In this document: in pieces, positions 27,628 to 36,769 of the stretch
Position numbering within the stretch: the first letter of the stretch is position 1
Layout of the letters: each line of letters opens with the position of its first letter
Origin: Magnetococcus marinus MC-1
GTDB taxonomy: Bacteria; Pseudomonadota; Magnetococcia; Magnetococcales; Magnetococcaceae
Assembly (NCBI RefSeq): GCF_000014865.1
Contig: NC_008576.1
Location: forward strand, 649,501 to 713,500
DNA: 64,000 nt
Reading direction: 5' to 3'
Notes under the pieces: model-generated
Database searches by the model: none
What the model was told of the DNA's origin: nothing
Seen by the model: the letters and a program-made list of their open reading frames with translations, nothing else
Translations under genes and position numbers: made by a program

Positions 27628-28734
27628 ATGTCCGTACACCCCCTTTCGCTGCGCCATTGGATCGTTTGGGCTCTGCTGTTTTTGCTGGCGGGCATGCTGT
27701 TTGGACCCGCCGTAGAGCGGGTGTTTATTGCCTTCTCTACCGAACCCCGCGCCGTTACCGCGCGGGGCAATCTGGCCGAGGATGAGCGCAATACCATTGA
27801 TATTTTCAAAACCGCCAAGCCCTCGGTGGTCTATATCACCACCCTTAAACATGTGCGGGATTTTTGGACCCGCAATATCCTTAAAACCCCCCAAGGTACC
27901 GGCTCGGGTTTTGTTTGGGATAACCAAGGGCACATCGTCACCAATTGGCATGTGGTAAAAAAAGCCACCGAGGCCATTGTGCGGCTGTCGGACCAAACCA
28001 GCTACAATGCCGTGTTGGTGGGGGCCAGCCCAGAACATGATCTGGCCGTCTTGCGGATCAAAACCAGCGCCAGCCATGTACAGCCCCTGCCCATTGGTGA
28101 GAGCCACAACCTGCAAGTGGGGCAAAAAGTCTACGCCATCGGCAACCCGTTTGGGCTGGATCACACCCTTACCACCGGCGTCATCTCCGCCCTGGAGCGC
28201 AGTATTGACAGCGAAGCCGGCGCCGTTATGGAGGATCTTATTCAAACCGATGCAGCCATTAACCCCGGCAACTCCGGCGGCCCCTTATTGGATAGTGCCG
28301 GGCGTTTGATCGGTATTAATACCGCCATCTATAGCCCATCGGGGGCCTACGCGGGTATTGGTTTTGCCGTGCCGGTGGATGAGGTCAATCGGGTGGTGCC
28401 GCAACTCATCGCCCAAGGACGCTACCAGCGCCCCAGCTTGGGCATTCAAGCCAGCGACCGCAGCAGTGCGCAAATCTTATCCCGCTTCGAGATCACTGGG
28501 GTATTGGTGTTGGGGGTGGCGTCGGGCTCGGCGGCGCAACGGGCGGGCATTCAAGCCAGCCGTTTAGACGAACGCGGTATTGTGTTGGGGGATGTGATTG
28601 TGGCCATTGCTGACCAGCCAACGGAAAATATTGATCAGCTGCAAAAGGCATTGGCCAAATATCGGGTGGGGGATACGGTCAAAATAACCCTCTGGCGGCA
28701 GGGGGAAAACCAGCAACTAGAGGTGGTATTGTAA
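27628..28734 (+). CDS. degS: DegS-like periplasmic serine protease (trypsin domain plus PDZ)
   Basis: A 368-aa protein with one N-terminal membrane anchor (about 11-31), a trypsin-like domain and one PDZ domain (about 265-365). The triad is visible as His in 'VTNWHVVKKA', Asp in 'PEHDLAVLRIK' and Ser in 'INPGNSGGPLLDSAGRLIG'. One membrane anchor plus one PDZ matches DegS/HhoB rather than soluble DegP with two PDZ domains. DegS senses misfolded outer membrane proteins and starts the sigma-E cascade; whether that pathway exists here is not visible. Symbol provisional. Confidence 0.88.
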   Translation: MSVHPLSLRHWIVWALLFLLAGMLFGPAVERVFIAFSTEPRAVTARGNLAEDERNTIDIFKTAKPSVVYITTLKHVRDFWTRNILKTPQGTGSGFVWDNQGHIVTNWHVVKKATEAIVRLSDQTSYNAVLVGASPEHDLAVLRIKTSASHVQPLPIGESHNLQVGQKVYAIGNPFGLDHTLTTGVISALERSIDSEAGAVMEDLIQTDAAINPGNSGGPLLDSAGRLIGINTAIYSPSGAYAGIGFAVPVDEVNRVVPQLIAQGRYQRPSLGIQASDRSSAQILSRFEITGVLVLGVASGSAAQRAGIQASRLDERGIVLGDVIVAIADQPTENIDQLQKALAKYRVGDTVKITLWRQGENQQLEVVL

Positions 28735-28828
28735 CGGTTTTAATGGGCATTTTCGGGCGGCTTGCCCCCCCAAGGTCGCGCGGGACAGAGGGGTGTGCCA
28801 TGCATAATCGAGGCTCAGCGCATCATCC

Positions 28829-29518
28829 CTAACCGGGCAGCGCGTGCAGCCGTGCCCGCGCACAGATGAGATCATCCGGCGTATCAATATCCACCGAAAA
28901 AGCCGCTGGCATGAGATGCGCCAAGGTGCGCTCCCCCAAAAAACTCCGATGTTCCCGAAAATAGGCTACCTCGGCCACATATACAGCACCATTTAAAGCA
29001 TAATAGGGGCGCACCTTTTGCCGCTGGTAGGGGATCTCGCCGCTTAATAAGGGTTGCATCTCCCCCGTTTCCCCCAGCGAAAACATCCATTGTGGGGGAT
29101 GCCGAGGCTCCATGACCGATACCACCGGGGCACCTTGTTTGATGCTTAATGCAAGGCAAGCCTCCACATCCTCAACCCGGCGAAAGGGGGAGGTGGGCTG
29201 TAAAATTACCAAATAATCATAAGCCTCTTCCAGACTCTCCAAGGCATGCATAATGGCATCGGCTGCTGGTGCGGCGTCGGTGCTTAACGCCGCCGGACGC
29301 ACAAACGGCACATCACAGCCATAGGCACGGCCACACGCCATAATCGACGCATCATCAGAGCTCAACACCACCCGATCTATGCCGCTGCACGCCAAAGCGG
29401 TCTCAATGCTCCACGCCAATAAGGGCTTGCCCCCCAGCTCCACCAGGTTTTTACCCGGTATGCCCTTGGAGCCCCCCCGCGCTGGAATAAGCGCCAATAC
29501 CCGTTTGCCTGCAACCAT
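28829..29518 (-). CDS. legF: CMP-nonulosonate cytidylyltransferase, probably CMP-legionaminic acid synthase
   Basis: A 229-aa member of the NeuA/LegF/PseF family. The N-terminal nucleotide site is 'ALIPARGGSKGIPGKNL'. Further family motifs are 'VVLSSDDASI', 'VILQPTSPFR' and 'YYALNGAVYVAEVAYF', with a final 'DIDTPDDL' metal-binding segment. It activates a nine-carbon sugar acid with CTP. It overlaps the upstream ptmE-like gene by one base and is the last gene of a five-gene run with NeuB-, NeuC- and aminotransferase-like members. Co-occurrence with the ptmE-like gene points to legionaminic rather than sialic or pseudaminic acid, but sugar identity is inferred. Confidence 0.82.
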   Translation of the reverse strand: MVAGKRVLALIPARGGSKGIPGKNLVELGGKPLLAWSIETALACSGIDRVVLSSDDASIMACGRAYGCDVPFVRPAALSTDAAPAADAIMHALESLEEAYDYLVILQPTSPFRRVEDVEACLALSIKQGAPVVSVMEPRHPPQWMFSLGETGEMQPLLSGEIPYQRQKVRPYYALNGAVYVAEVAYFREHRSFLGERTLAHLMPAAFSVDIDTPDDLICARARLHALPG

Positions 29519-30573
29519 TAAAAGCTGTCCTTAACATCCCGGCAAGCCTGATGAAAATCACCCACTTGCCCAATATCCATCCAATATTCCAAAAAGGGAA
29601 AGGCCACCGGGTGTTTACCCTCATCTGCCAACGAACGAAACAGATCGGGCATATCAAAAAATTGCCCCTTGGGTATGATCGGTAAAACGTGGGGCTCTAA
29701 TAAATAGATGCCCGTATTGACAAAATAGCGGTTGACCGGTTTTTCGGTAATGCCGTTTAAACGATGGTTCTCCCCCAGATCCACCACCCCATAGGGCAGG
29801 GTCTCTTCCACTTGCCGCACGCACATTGTGGCGTCGGCCTGTTGTTGGCGGTGATAATCCAATACCCGACCAAAATGAATGCGTGTCAAGAGATCCCCAT
29901 TCATCACAAAAAAGGGATCCTTGGGAGCCTCGGGCATCAACGATAAAGGACCCGCCGTGCCTAAACGCTGCTCCTCCTCTAGGTACTCAATGCGTACCCC
30001 CAGCCGGGAACCATCCCCAAAATAGGCTTTGATCATCTCTTTTTTATAATTGACGGCCAAATAAAATTTATGAAAACCATAACTGACAAAGTTTTCAATA
30101 ATCATCTCTAAAATCGGCTGCTTACCCACATGTAACAGAGGTTTTGGGCAATCCCGCGTCAACTCCCCCAAGCGCGAACCCAAGCCCCCCGCCATCAACA
30201 CCACCCAGTTATCACGGGGAGTCGGCAGGGTCATATCCTTTAACCACTCCAGCCCAACCACCCGCCCCTGATCATCCACCACCGGTATGTGGTGCAGGGT
30301 GCGGGTGCGCATCAGGGTCATGATATGTTCCTGAGTGTCGCTGTCCCGCGCCACGGTCGGCGTGGTACACATCACTTCACGCACGGGCACATCCAACGAG
30401 ATATGCCGCAATAACCCCCGCCGCACATCCCCATCGGTGACCAGTCCCAGCAGTTTGTCGTCAGCATCCACCACTAGGGCCACACCTAAGGCCCCCTCGC
30501 TGATAATCTCCAGCGCCCGCATGAGCGGTGCCTCCGGGGCGACCCGGACCGACTTCCAAGAGATGGTTAACAT
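29518..30573 (-). CDS. ptmE: Nucleotidyltransferase with N-terminal CBS pair, PtmE-like
   Basis: A 351-aa protein. Two CBS repeats (about 1-115; 'GLVTDGDVRRGLL', 'HIPVVDDQGRVVG') precede a sugar-phosphate nucleotidyltransferase (about 120-351) with 'VVLMAGGLGSRLGELTRDCP' and 'PFFVMNGDLLTRI'. In Campylobacter the PtmE enzyme of this architecture makes GDP-glucosamine, the entry sugar nucleotide for legionaminic acid. Its stop overlaps the legF start by one base. A 171-base gap separates it from legG, so it may have its own promoter. Confidence 0.8.
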   Translation of the reverse strand: MLTISWKSVRVAPEAPLMRALEIISEGALGVALVVDADDKLLGLVTDGDVRRGLLRHISLDVPVREVMCTTPTVARDSDTQEHIMTLMRTRTLHHIPVVDDQGRVVGLEWLKDMTLPTPRDNWVVLMAGGLGSRLGELTRDCPKPLLHVGKQPILEMIIENFVSYGFHKFYLAVNYKKEMIKAYFGDGSRLGVRIEYLEEEQRLGTAGPLSLMPEAPKDPFFVMNGDLLTRIHFGRVLDYHRQQQADATMCVRQVEETLPYGVVDLGENHRLNGITEKPVNRYFVNTGIYLLEPHVLPIIPKGQFFDMPDLFRSLADEGKHPVAFPFLEYWMDIGQVGDFHQACRDVKDSF

Positions 30574-30744
30574 GCTCTAACTCCCCTACAAACCCAGCTA
30601 GGATTGACCAACCCTATGCCAGGAAAAGGCTCCATAACTCCTTGCAAGATGCCCTAAGGAATCCTGTCGTAAGGATAAATGCAATATGTATGCCTGTGTT
30701 GGGTGGGGTTGGTCGGGCGTCTGGATAGAAAATACCGTAACAGA

Positions 30745-31899
30745 TTATAAAGAGAGAATATCTTCCCGTTTTAAGCGCAGCGCTTTAAAGTCCAGAGATC
30801 GGATAAGTTGGTGAGCCTTCACTTCGCTCTGCCCATCGCCATAGGGGTTTTTTAGCCCCTTTAGGCTGTTTTGAAAGGCAGGTTTTGCCACCTGCTCTAA
30901 GGCGTGATCCAGCGCCTCGGGGTGGGGGTCACAAAAGTGCACATTGGCACCCGCCAGCCGTCCACGCTGGCGCAACCCCACATTGATCACCGGGATGGGT
31001 ATGGAGGCTGCTTCAATAATGCCGCTGGAAGAGTTACCTATTAAAAAGTCACACCGCTTGTAGACCGATAAAAACAGCGCCCGCTCCAAATTGCGGTAAA
31101 AATGAAAATGGGGGTCGCCCCGGTAATGCTCCACCACCTCCAGCAGACGACTAAAGCCTTCATCGGCATTGGGGGCACTGACCAGGGCAGGTATGTTACG
31201 CTTTTTCAGGCTTAATAGAATGTTCTCAAAATAGTGATGGGCCTGGGCTTTCTCCTCGGCCACCGGGTGAAAAATCACCAGGGCATAACGTGTAAACCCT
31301 TCCTGAATCCCCAATTGGGCATGGATCGCCGCCAACTCTGCGGGTTGATGGCGCACAAATTTATCCAGGGCAATGCTACCAATCTGGTGCACCCGCTGGG
31401 GGGCTTCCCCCATCTTGAGCAGCCGCTGGGCATGCTGGGGCAGCGAGACCATATGCACCGTCGAAAGCTTGCTGGTGGCATGGCGCACCATATGGTCCAC
31501 ATGTCCATCCTGGGAATGGTCTCCCCCAAAAAAGTGGCAGGTGGGGATCTCCAGATAGGCCCCCAACAGGCCGCCGATGATCACCTCCTCACGGTCTCCG
31601 GCATAGAGGATAAGATCAGGATCATAATGGGCCACCAGATCAATGCTGTTTTGGAGCAGCAGACTGGCCGATTTTAAACGGGAAACCCGACTATCGGCAT
31701 CCAGCAGGGTCTCCAAGGTCAGCAGAATATCCAGACCATCCTGCCGGATCGCCTGCACACTGCGGCCAAAGGTGGGGGAGAGATGCGAGCCGGCCACCAG
31801 CAGCTTGAGCTCCACATCGGGATCGGCATGCAGCCGCATATAAAGGCCGCTCATCAGATCATATTCTGCACGGGAGCAGGTGATACCAAGGAGTTTCAT
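30745..31899 (-). CDS. legG: Hydrolysing sugar-nucleotide 2-epimerase, NeuC/LegG-like
   Basis: A 384-aa enzyme of the UDP-GlcNAc 2-epimerase fold. The start is 'MKLLGITCSRAEYDLMSGLY', as in NeuC-type hydrolysing enzymes. Further motifs are 'LILYAGDREEVIIGGLLGAY', 'HFFGGDHSQDGHVDHMVRHA' and 'FLIGNSSSGIIEAASIPIPV'. It would convert a UDP- or GDP-diacetyl-bacillosamine-type sugar to the free mannose-configured sugar used by the LegI-type synthase. ATG 31899 fits the family start; the in-frame extension to 31935 is not conserved in type. It lies downstream of legI in the same direction. Confidence 0.85.
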   Translation of the reverse strand: MKLLGITCSRAEYDLMSGLYMRLHADPDVELKLLVAGSHLSPTFGRSVQAIRQDGLDILLTLETLLDADSRVSRLKSASLLLQNSIDLVAHYDPDLILYAGDREEVIIGGLLGAYLEIPTCHFFGGDHSQDGHVDHMVRHATSKLSTVHMVSLPQHAQRLLKMGEAPQRVHQIGSIALDKFVRHQPAELAAIHAQLGIQEGFTRYALVIFHPVAEEKAQAHHYFENILLSLKKRNIPALVSAPNADEGFSRLLEVVEHYRGDPHFHFYRNLERALFLSVYKRCDFLIGNSSSGIIEAASIPIPVINVGLRQRGRLAGANVHFCDPHPEALDHALEQVAKPAFQNSLKGLKNPYGDGQSEVKAHQLIRSLDFKALRLKREDILSL

Positions 31900-31988
31900 A
31901 AGCTTATTCCATCTCTTGGGGGTGCCCAGGATCAAGCCATAGGGCCGTGGGGCTTGCAGAGCGTGTCCAACCGCGCGGATAGGCGGCT

Positions 31989-32990
31989 TTAGCGTTCAAT
32001 GGGATCATCTTCGGCATAGTCGCGCTGGGCAGGGCGTCCCACCAGCTCATCCCAATACATGGGGCTAAGGCCATCGCCAGGGCGTTTGGTGGTGAGGTTC
32101 TCCGCAGTTAGGGGCTCCCCCGCCCGGATGGCGCAGCGGGCAACAATGCTTTTGCGGGCGATGGGGCGGTTGGCCAGCTCCGTTGGGGTGGGGCGTTTGA
32201 TGCCATCCCCCATGGCCTGCTCAACCTGCCGTATGCCCTGCACCATCTCCCCCAAAGCAGCGGGTTCCAACGAGGCTTTGTGGTCGGGTCCTGGCAGCTG
32301 ACGATCCAGGGTAAAATGTTTCTCTATGACCGTCGCCCCCAAGGCCGCCGCTGCGATGGCGATGGCAATGCCCTCGGTATGGTCGCTGTAGCCGTAGGGC
32401 AGGGCAAAGCTTTGGCCCATGCTGAGCATGGCCCGTAGATTGACCTCCTGCAACGGTGCCGGATATTCGGTGGTGCAGTGTAATAGGGTGATCTGCGCCC
32501 GTGGTGTGCCTGCCATGACCAGCACGTTGATGGCCGCCTCCACCTCGCCCAGGGTGGCCATGCCGGTAGAGAGCAGCACCGCTTCCCCCGTGGCACCAAT
32601 GCCCCGTAGCAAGGGCAGGTTGGTGATCTCCCCTGAGGGAATCTTAAAGGGGCGACAGCCCAGCCCCACCAATAGCGCCAGACTCGGCAGATCAAACGGG
32701 CTGGAGAGAAACCCAATACCCCGCTGCTGGCAGCGTTGCAGCAATTGGTGGTGATCTTCTACCGACAAAGCCAGCCGGGCCAACATCGCCTGTTGGCTCT
32801 CGGTAGCGTCGGTGGTGCGTTTTTGATAGGCCGCCTTGCCCGCATGGCGGCTGGCGATCTGTTGGGGGTCAAAGCTCTGAAACTTTACCACATCCGCCCC
32901 GCAGTGGGCGGCGGCATCCACCAACTCCAAGGCCATAGAGAGGCTGCCATTGTGGTTCACCCCAGCCTCTGCAATCACCAATGTTGCCAT
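31989..32990 (-). CDS. legI: Nonulosonic acid synthase, NeuB/LegI-like
   Basis: A 333-aa enzyme. The NeuB TIM barrel (about 1-265) has 'VIAEAGVNHNGSLSMALELV', 'VVKFQSFDPQQI', 'FLSSPFDLPSLALL', 'FKIPSGEITNLPLL' and 'VIEKHFTLDR'. A C-terminal SAF antifreeze-like domain has 'IARKSIVARCAIRAGEPLT'. NeuB enzymes condense phosphoenolpyruvate with a six-carbon N-acyl sugar to a nine-carbon acid; with legG and ptmE next to it this is probably legionaminic acid. It starts 5 bases after the stop of the aminotransferase gene, so the two are in one operon. Confidence 0.88.
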   Translation of the reverse strand: MATLVIAEAGVNHNGSLSMALELVDAAAHCGADVVKFQSFDPQQIASRHAGKAAYQKRTTDATESQQAMLARLALSVEDHHQLLQRCQQRGIGFLSSPFDLPSLALLVGLGCRPFKIPSGEITNLPLLRGIGATGEAVLLSTGMATLGEVEAAINVLVMAGTPRAQITLLHCTTEYPAPLQEVNLRAMLSMGQSFALPYGYSDHTEGIAIAIAAAALGATVIEKHFTLDRQLPGPDHKASLEPAALGEMVQGIRQVEQAMGDGIKRPTPTELANRPIARKSIVARCAIRAGEPLTAENLTTKRPGDGLSPMYWDELVGRPAQRDYAEDDPIER

Positions 32991-32995
32991 GCATG

Positions 32996-34141
32996 TTACC
33001 CTTTCAATACCTGCCTTACCCCATCAATAACCCGCTGCTGGTCCTGTTCCGTCAACCCGCAGGAGCAGGGGAGGGTCAAGATCTGCCACCATAAACCATC
33101 CACCACTGGGGTGGCGCTAACGGGGGCGTTGCGGTAGGGGGCCTGTTGGTGGATGGGCTTCCAGAAGGGGCGTGCGTCCACCCCCAACTGCCGCAGTTGC
33201 GCGCGCAGGTGTTCTTGCCTCTGGGGGGGGCGATCCACCACCACCCCCGAGAACCACCAAGCGCTCTTGGCCCAACTTGGGGCCTGAAACGGGGTGACGC
33301 CGGGCAGATCTCCCAATGCGTCGGCATAGCGGTCGCGAATGCGCCGTTTGGCCCCCACCAGCTCCGTCAAGCGCTCCATTTGGGCACAGCCCACCGCTGC
33401 CTGTAAATTGGTCATGCGATAGTTAAAGCCTACTTCGTCATGGTCGTAGCCAGGGCCTTGGCGGGCGGTGGTGGTCAAATGACGCACCCGTTGAATCAAA
33501 GCCGCATCGTGGCTGACCACCGCCCCGCCACCGCCACAGGTGACGGTTTTGTTGCCATTAAACGAGAAGACCGTCAGTTCCGCCCCCAGTGCCCCAATGG
33601 CTTGACCATGGGCCATAGCCCCCAGGGCGGCGGCACCATCGGCCACCACCGGCAGTTTATAGCGCTGGGCGATGGGGATAAGCCGCTGCATATCTGCCGG
33701 GGTACCCAGTACATGCACCGGCATCATGGCGGCGATGCGTCGCCCGCTGGGGGTGTGGATCAAACGATCCCCCTGCCAGTGGCTGTGTTGGGCCAGGGCC
33801 TGTTCCACCACGTGGGGATCCAGGGTCCAACTCAGGGGATCCACATCCATAATCCAGGGTGTCGCCCCGAGATAGGCGATGGCATTGGCACTGGCAATAA
33901 AGGTAAGGGCGGGTAGAATAACCAGATCATCCCGCTGCACATGCAGGGCGGCTAGGGCGGCGTGCAGTCCAGCGGTGCCGGTGGCGACCGCCACCCCATG
34001 GGCTACTCCGGCTGCCTGCGCCACCTGTTGCTCAAAGCGGTCCACAAAGGGACCCACAGAGGAGACAAAGGTGCTCTCAATACACTGCTGCAAATAGTCC
34101 GCTTCCCGCCCCCCTAGATGGGGGATTGCCAATGGAATCAT
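32996..34141 (-). CDS. legC: DegT/DnrJ/EryC1-family aminotransferase, LegC-like
   Basis: A 381-aa PLP aminotransferase of sugar nucleotides. Motifs include 'IPLAIPHLGGREADYLQQCI', 'VATGTAGLHAALAAL', 'VILPALTFIASANAIAYLGA', and the PLP lysine in 'FSFNGNKTVTCGGGGA', where N-G-N-K-T is typical of the LegC/NeuE-type subgroup. ATG 34141 has GAGGTGAAGGG directly before it; the in-frame ATG at 34162 does not. The family would form the 4-amino group of the bacillosamine precursor. The matching dehydratase and acetyltransferase (LegB, LegH) are not in this window. Confidence 0.84.
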   Translation of the reverse strand: MIPLAIPHLGGREADYLQQCIESTFVSSVGPFVDRFEQQVAQAAGVAHGVAVATGTAGLHAALAALHVQRDDLVILPALTFIASANAIAYLGATPWIMDVDPLSWTLDPHVVEQALAQHSHWQGDRLIHTPSGRRIAAMMPVHVLGTPADMQRLIPIAQRYKLPVVADGAAALGAMAHGQAIGALGAELTVFSFNGNKTVTCGGGGAVVSHDAALIQRVRHLTTTARQGPGYDHDEVGFNYRMTNLQAAVGCAQMERLTELVGAKRRIRDRYADALGDLPGVTPFQAPSWAKSAWWFSGVVVDRPPQRQEHLRAQLRQLGVDARPFWKPIHQQAPYRNAPVSATPVVDGLWWQILTLPCSCGLTEQDQQRVIDGVRQVLKG

Positions 34142-34257
34142 CCCTTCACCTCGCCACCACACCCTGCAATTGGTATAACAATTGAGTAAAGCTCTTGGGC
34201 ATCCATACCCTGGGGCATTGCTCGCAAAATTCTAACCAACCCTTCAAGTAGGTACAC
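34142..34257. promoter_or_regulatory. Divergent promoter between legC and the TPR-glycosyltransferase
   Basis: 116 bases between divergent starts must contain the promoters of both the leg operon and the TPR gene. No specific operator is recognised. Confidence 0.4.
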
Positions 34258-35775
34258 ATGGCAGCCGTGGATACCATTCGAGAGAGCCTGGAAAAGGCCA
34301 TTACCCTGCAACAGCAAGGGCATGCAGAAGAAGCGCTGCTGCTTTACCACGCGCTGTTGCAGCACTATCCCAAGCAGGCCGATCTCTACTATCTGACCGG
34401 CTTGGCCCACCAGGATTTGCAGCAGTGGCCGCAGGCCTGTGAACGGTTGGAACAAGCGGTGGCGTTGGATGGGCAACGTTCTGATTTTTTACTGGCTTTG
34501 GGTATGGTTCTGCAAGAGTTGGAGTTGCCAGAACAGGCCAAGCAGCGTTATGCCCAGGCGGCGTTGTTGGACCCTCAAGATTATCAAGCCTACTACCATA
34601 TTGGGGATAGCTGTATTGATCTGGGCCAGAACCGGCAAGCCATTGAGGCTTTTACGCAGGCCATTAAGTGCAAGCCGGATTTGCAGGAGGCGTGGCTCAA
34701 TCTGGGGCTCTGTCTCAAGGCGGCTGGAGAGCTGCCGGGTGCCTTGCAAGCCTTTACTACCGCTTTGCAGCTTAATCCCGACGATGCCAAGGCCAAGGTG
34801 GATTATGCTATGGCTCTATTGGCGATGGGGGATTATGCAAACGGGTGGCGATATTATACGGCGCGTTTTCAATTTAGCCATGTTTTTAATGATATGCAGC
34901 GCATACCGGCCAATGTGGAAGCATGGAATGGTGAACCGTTGCAGGATAAGACCCTGCTGGTTTTATGTGAGCAGGGGTATGGGGATAATCTTCAGTTTGC
35001 CCGTTATCTGCCTATGCTGCGGGCGCGGGGTGTCAAGAAGTTGATTGTGGAGAGCAAGGGCCATTTAATCGAGCTGTTTCGGTATAATGAGTTGGCCGAT
35101 GCCTATTGCAACGTCATGGAAGTAAAAGAGCAGCAGGCCGATTATTATGTACCCTTGCTGGAGCTGCCCCGTTTGTTGGAGACCCGGGTAGAGAACATAC
35201 CGGCTGATCTGCCGCTCTATCGGGTCAGTGCGGCGTTGATGCACAAGTTGGCGGCGCAGATCCCCTCGGGTGGGTTTAAGGTGGGTCTGGTGTGGAGCGG
35301 TAAACCGCTGCACCCGCGAGATCCGGCGCGGCGTCGCAGTTGTCCCTTTGCTGAGCTGGCACCGCTGGCAACGGTGGCGGGGGTGGATTTTTATAGCCTG
35401 CAAACTGGTTTGGAGGAGGATCACATGCCAAGCAAACTGGCGGGTGATACGCCCTTAATAGACTTAAATCCCTATCTGGATGATTTTCATCACACCGCAG
35501 CGGCGATGCAGCAGTTGGATTTGATTATCACCATCGACACCGCAGCGGCGCATTTGGCGGGTAGTTTAAAGCGGCCCACGTGGTTGTTGACCCCTTATGC
35601 GGCGGATTGGCGTTGGGGGGTGACGGGTAATAGCACGCCGTGGTATCCGGGCATGCGTCTCTACCGTCAGCCAGCACCGGGGGCGTGGCAACCGGTGATT
35701 GCCCAGGTAACGGCGCAACTGCGTCAATTGGTGGCGTATAGCACGGGTTATGCGGCCACTGCCCCCTCCCTTTAG
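34258..35775 (+). CDS. TPR-repeat protein with OGT/GT-B type glycosyltransferase domain
   Basis: A 505-aa protein. Residues about 5-190 are five or six TPR units ('ADLYYLTGLAHQDLQQWPQA', 'AYYHIGDSCIDLGQNRQAI', 'AWLNLGLCLKAAGELPGAL'). Residues about 220-490 form a GT-B-like domain of the ADP-heptose/OGT group: 'LLVLCEQGYGDNLQFARYLP', 'KVGLVWSGKPLHPRD', 'DFYSLQTGLEE' and the donor-site end 'DLIITIDTAAAHLAGSLKRP'. Such proteins are common near flagellin-modification genes and may O-glycosylate a protein. Divergent from the leg operon, it is a candidate to transfer the nonulosonic acid, but that is inference. It overlaps nothing downstream if the DnaJ-like gene starts at 35847. Confidence 0.85.
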   Translation: MAAVDTIRESLEKAITLQQQGHAEEALLLYHALLQHYPKQADLYYLTGLAHQDLQQWPQACERLEQAVALDGQRSDFLLALGMVLQELELPEQAKQRYAQAALLDPQDYQAYYHIGDSCIDLGQNRQAIEAFTQAIKCKPDLQEAWLNLGLCLKAAGELPGALQAFTTALQLNPDDAKAKVDYAMALLAMGDYANGWRYYTARFQFSHVFNDMQRIPANVEAWNGEPLQDKTLLVLCEQGYGDNLQFARYLPMLRARGVKKLIVESKGHLIELFRYNELADAYCNVMEVKEQQADYYVPLLELPRLLETRVENIPADLPLYRVSAALMHKLAAQIPSGGFKVGLVWSGKPLHPRDPARRRSCPFAELAPLATVAGVDFYSLQTGLEEDHMPSKLAGDTPLIDLNPYLDDFHHTAAAMQQLDLIITIDTAAAHLAGSLKRPTWLLTPYAADWRWGVTGNSTPWYPGMRLYRQPAPGAWQPVIAQVTAQLRQLVAYSTGYAATAPSL

Positions 35776-35846
35776 TGTTGCGGCCATGGGCGGCGCACTT
35801 CCCACCAGTGGGTGCCTCGGTGCCCGCTTGGCATAAGGCAAATGTG

Positions 35847-36437
35847 ATGCAACAGGCGGTTGAAGAGATCTTGACCCTATTGGAAAACTTGCTGCGGCAG
35901 CATCCTGAGGGGCTTAAAGAGTTTACCCTTTATCAAATCTTGAAAGAGCGGCAGATTGAGCCTTTTGCGGTGGAAAATTTGCAAGATCCCGAGGTGTTGT
36001 TTCGGGTCCATTTTCTGCTGTTTCACCATCTGTATCGGCTGCGGGAGCGGCTTTGGCAGCAGGGGCAGGGGATGTTGCATATTCACTGCCTGTGCATCAA
36101 AATAAGCCCCACGCCAGCCCCAACTGTGCCACCCGCCAGCCCCATTCCTTATGATGCTTTGGCGGGCTATTATTTGGATTTGCAGCAGTTGGAGCAGACC
36201 ACCCGTGCTCAGGTTGAGCAGCTTCTTAACGATTTTTGGGCCCGTTTTGAACGTTTTGAAGGTTTGCCTGCCCGCAGCGAGGCGCTGGCGGTGTTGGATC
36301 TGCCGGGTGATGCGGATGCGGCACGGATTAAGCGCCGCTACCGCGAGCTTGCCAAGCAGCACCACCCTGACCGGGGCGGTGCTGTGGAGCGCTTTCGCGA
36401 AATCGCCCAAGCCGCCGAAAGCCTGCGCAATCATTAA
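35847..36437 (+). CDS. DnaJ-related protein with C-terminal J domain
   Basis: A 196-aa protein. The N-terminal part (about 5-75) matches the DnaJ-related alpha-helical region found with J domains in gamma- and alphaproteobacteria ('LLRQHPEGLKEFTLYQIL', 'FRVHFLLFHHLYRLRERLW'). The C-terminus (about 140-196) is a J domain with the HPD triad in 'RRYRELAKQHHPDRGGAVER'. It would stimulate an Hsp70 ATPase; client unknown. The start at 35847 is preferred to 35775, as AAGG lies upstream and the extension is Pro/Trp-rich and unlike the family. It is the last intact gene before the mobile-element region. Confidence 0.8.
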   Translation: MQQAVEEILTLLENLLRQHPEGLKEFTLYQILKERQIEPFAVENLQDPEVLFRVHFLLFHHLYRLRERLWQQGQGMLHIHCLCIKISPTPAPTVPPASPIPYDALAGYYLDLQQLEQTTRAQVEQLLNDFWARFERFEGLPARSEALAVLDLPGDADAARIKRRYRELAKQHHPDRGGAVERFREIAQAAESLRNH

Positions 36438-36549
36438 AGGCCGATGTTTGCTAAGGGCTTTAGAGAGGTGTGCCTGCTGGCCAGCAGAGGCTAGCTCAAA
36501 GGAGATGTCCAGGTGAACCCGAACCACTTATCACGCATGCTTCTTGATC
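36438..36549. other. Border of the mobile-element region
   Basis: About 110 bases between the DnaJ-related gene and the IS110 remnant. No gene, terminator or end sequence is recognised, so the exact insertion border cannot be placed. Confidence 0.3.
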
Positions 36550-36766
36550 GTCAATTCGATACAACACTGTCCGTTTTAGTGTTGCCACAACAGTAGTCAG
36601 ATGGGCCATTGGCAAAACAGATCGACGAAGCCAATGGGTCAACGCATTAAGGGAGCGCCGAGGCTATAACATCACCTGTGTGGCGGTAGCCAACAAAAAT
36701 GCCCGGATATTGTGGGCTCTGTTGGTAAAGGGAGAAAACTATCGTGAGCAAACCGCACATGGATAG
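36550..36766 (+). pseudogene. C-terminal remnant of an IS110-family transposase
   Basis: Reading through to TAG at 36764, the frame gives 'RWAIGKTDRRSQWVNALRER' and then 'VAVANKNARILWALLVKGEN'. The A-N-K-x-A-R-I-x-W-A-L-L block is the hallmark C-terminus of IS110/IS1111 transposases, which act with a DEDD catalytic domain and a guide RNA. The catalytic N-terminal domain is missing, so this copy is dead. The sequence after the stop is the 312-base repeat described next. Confidence 0.75.
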
Positions 36767-36769
36767 CCG

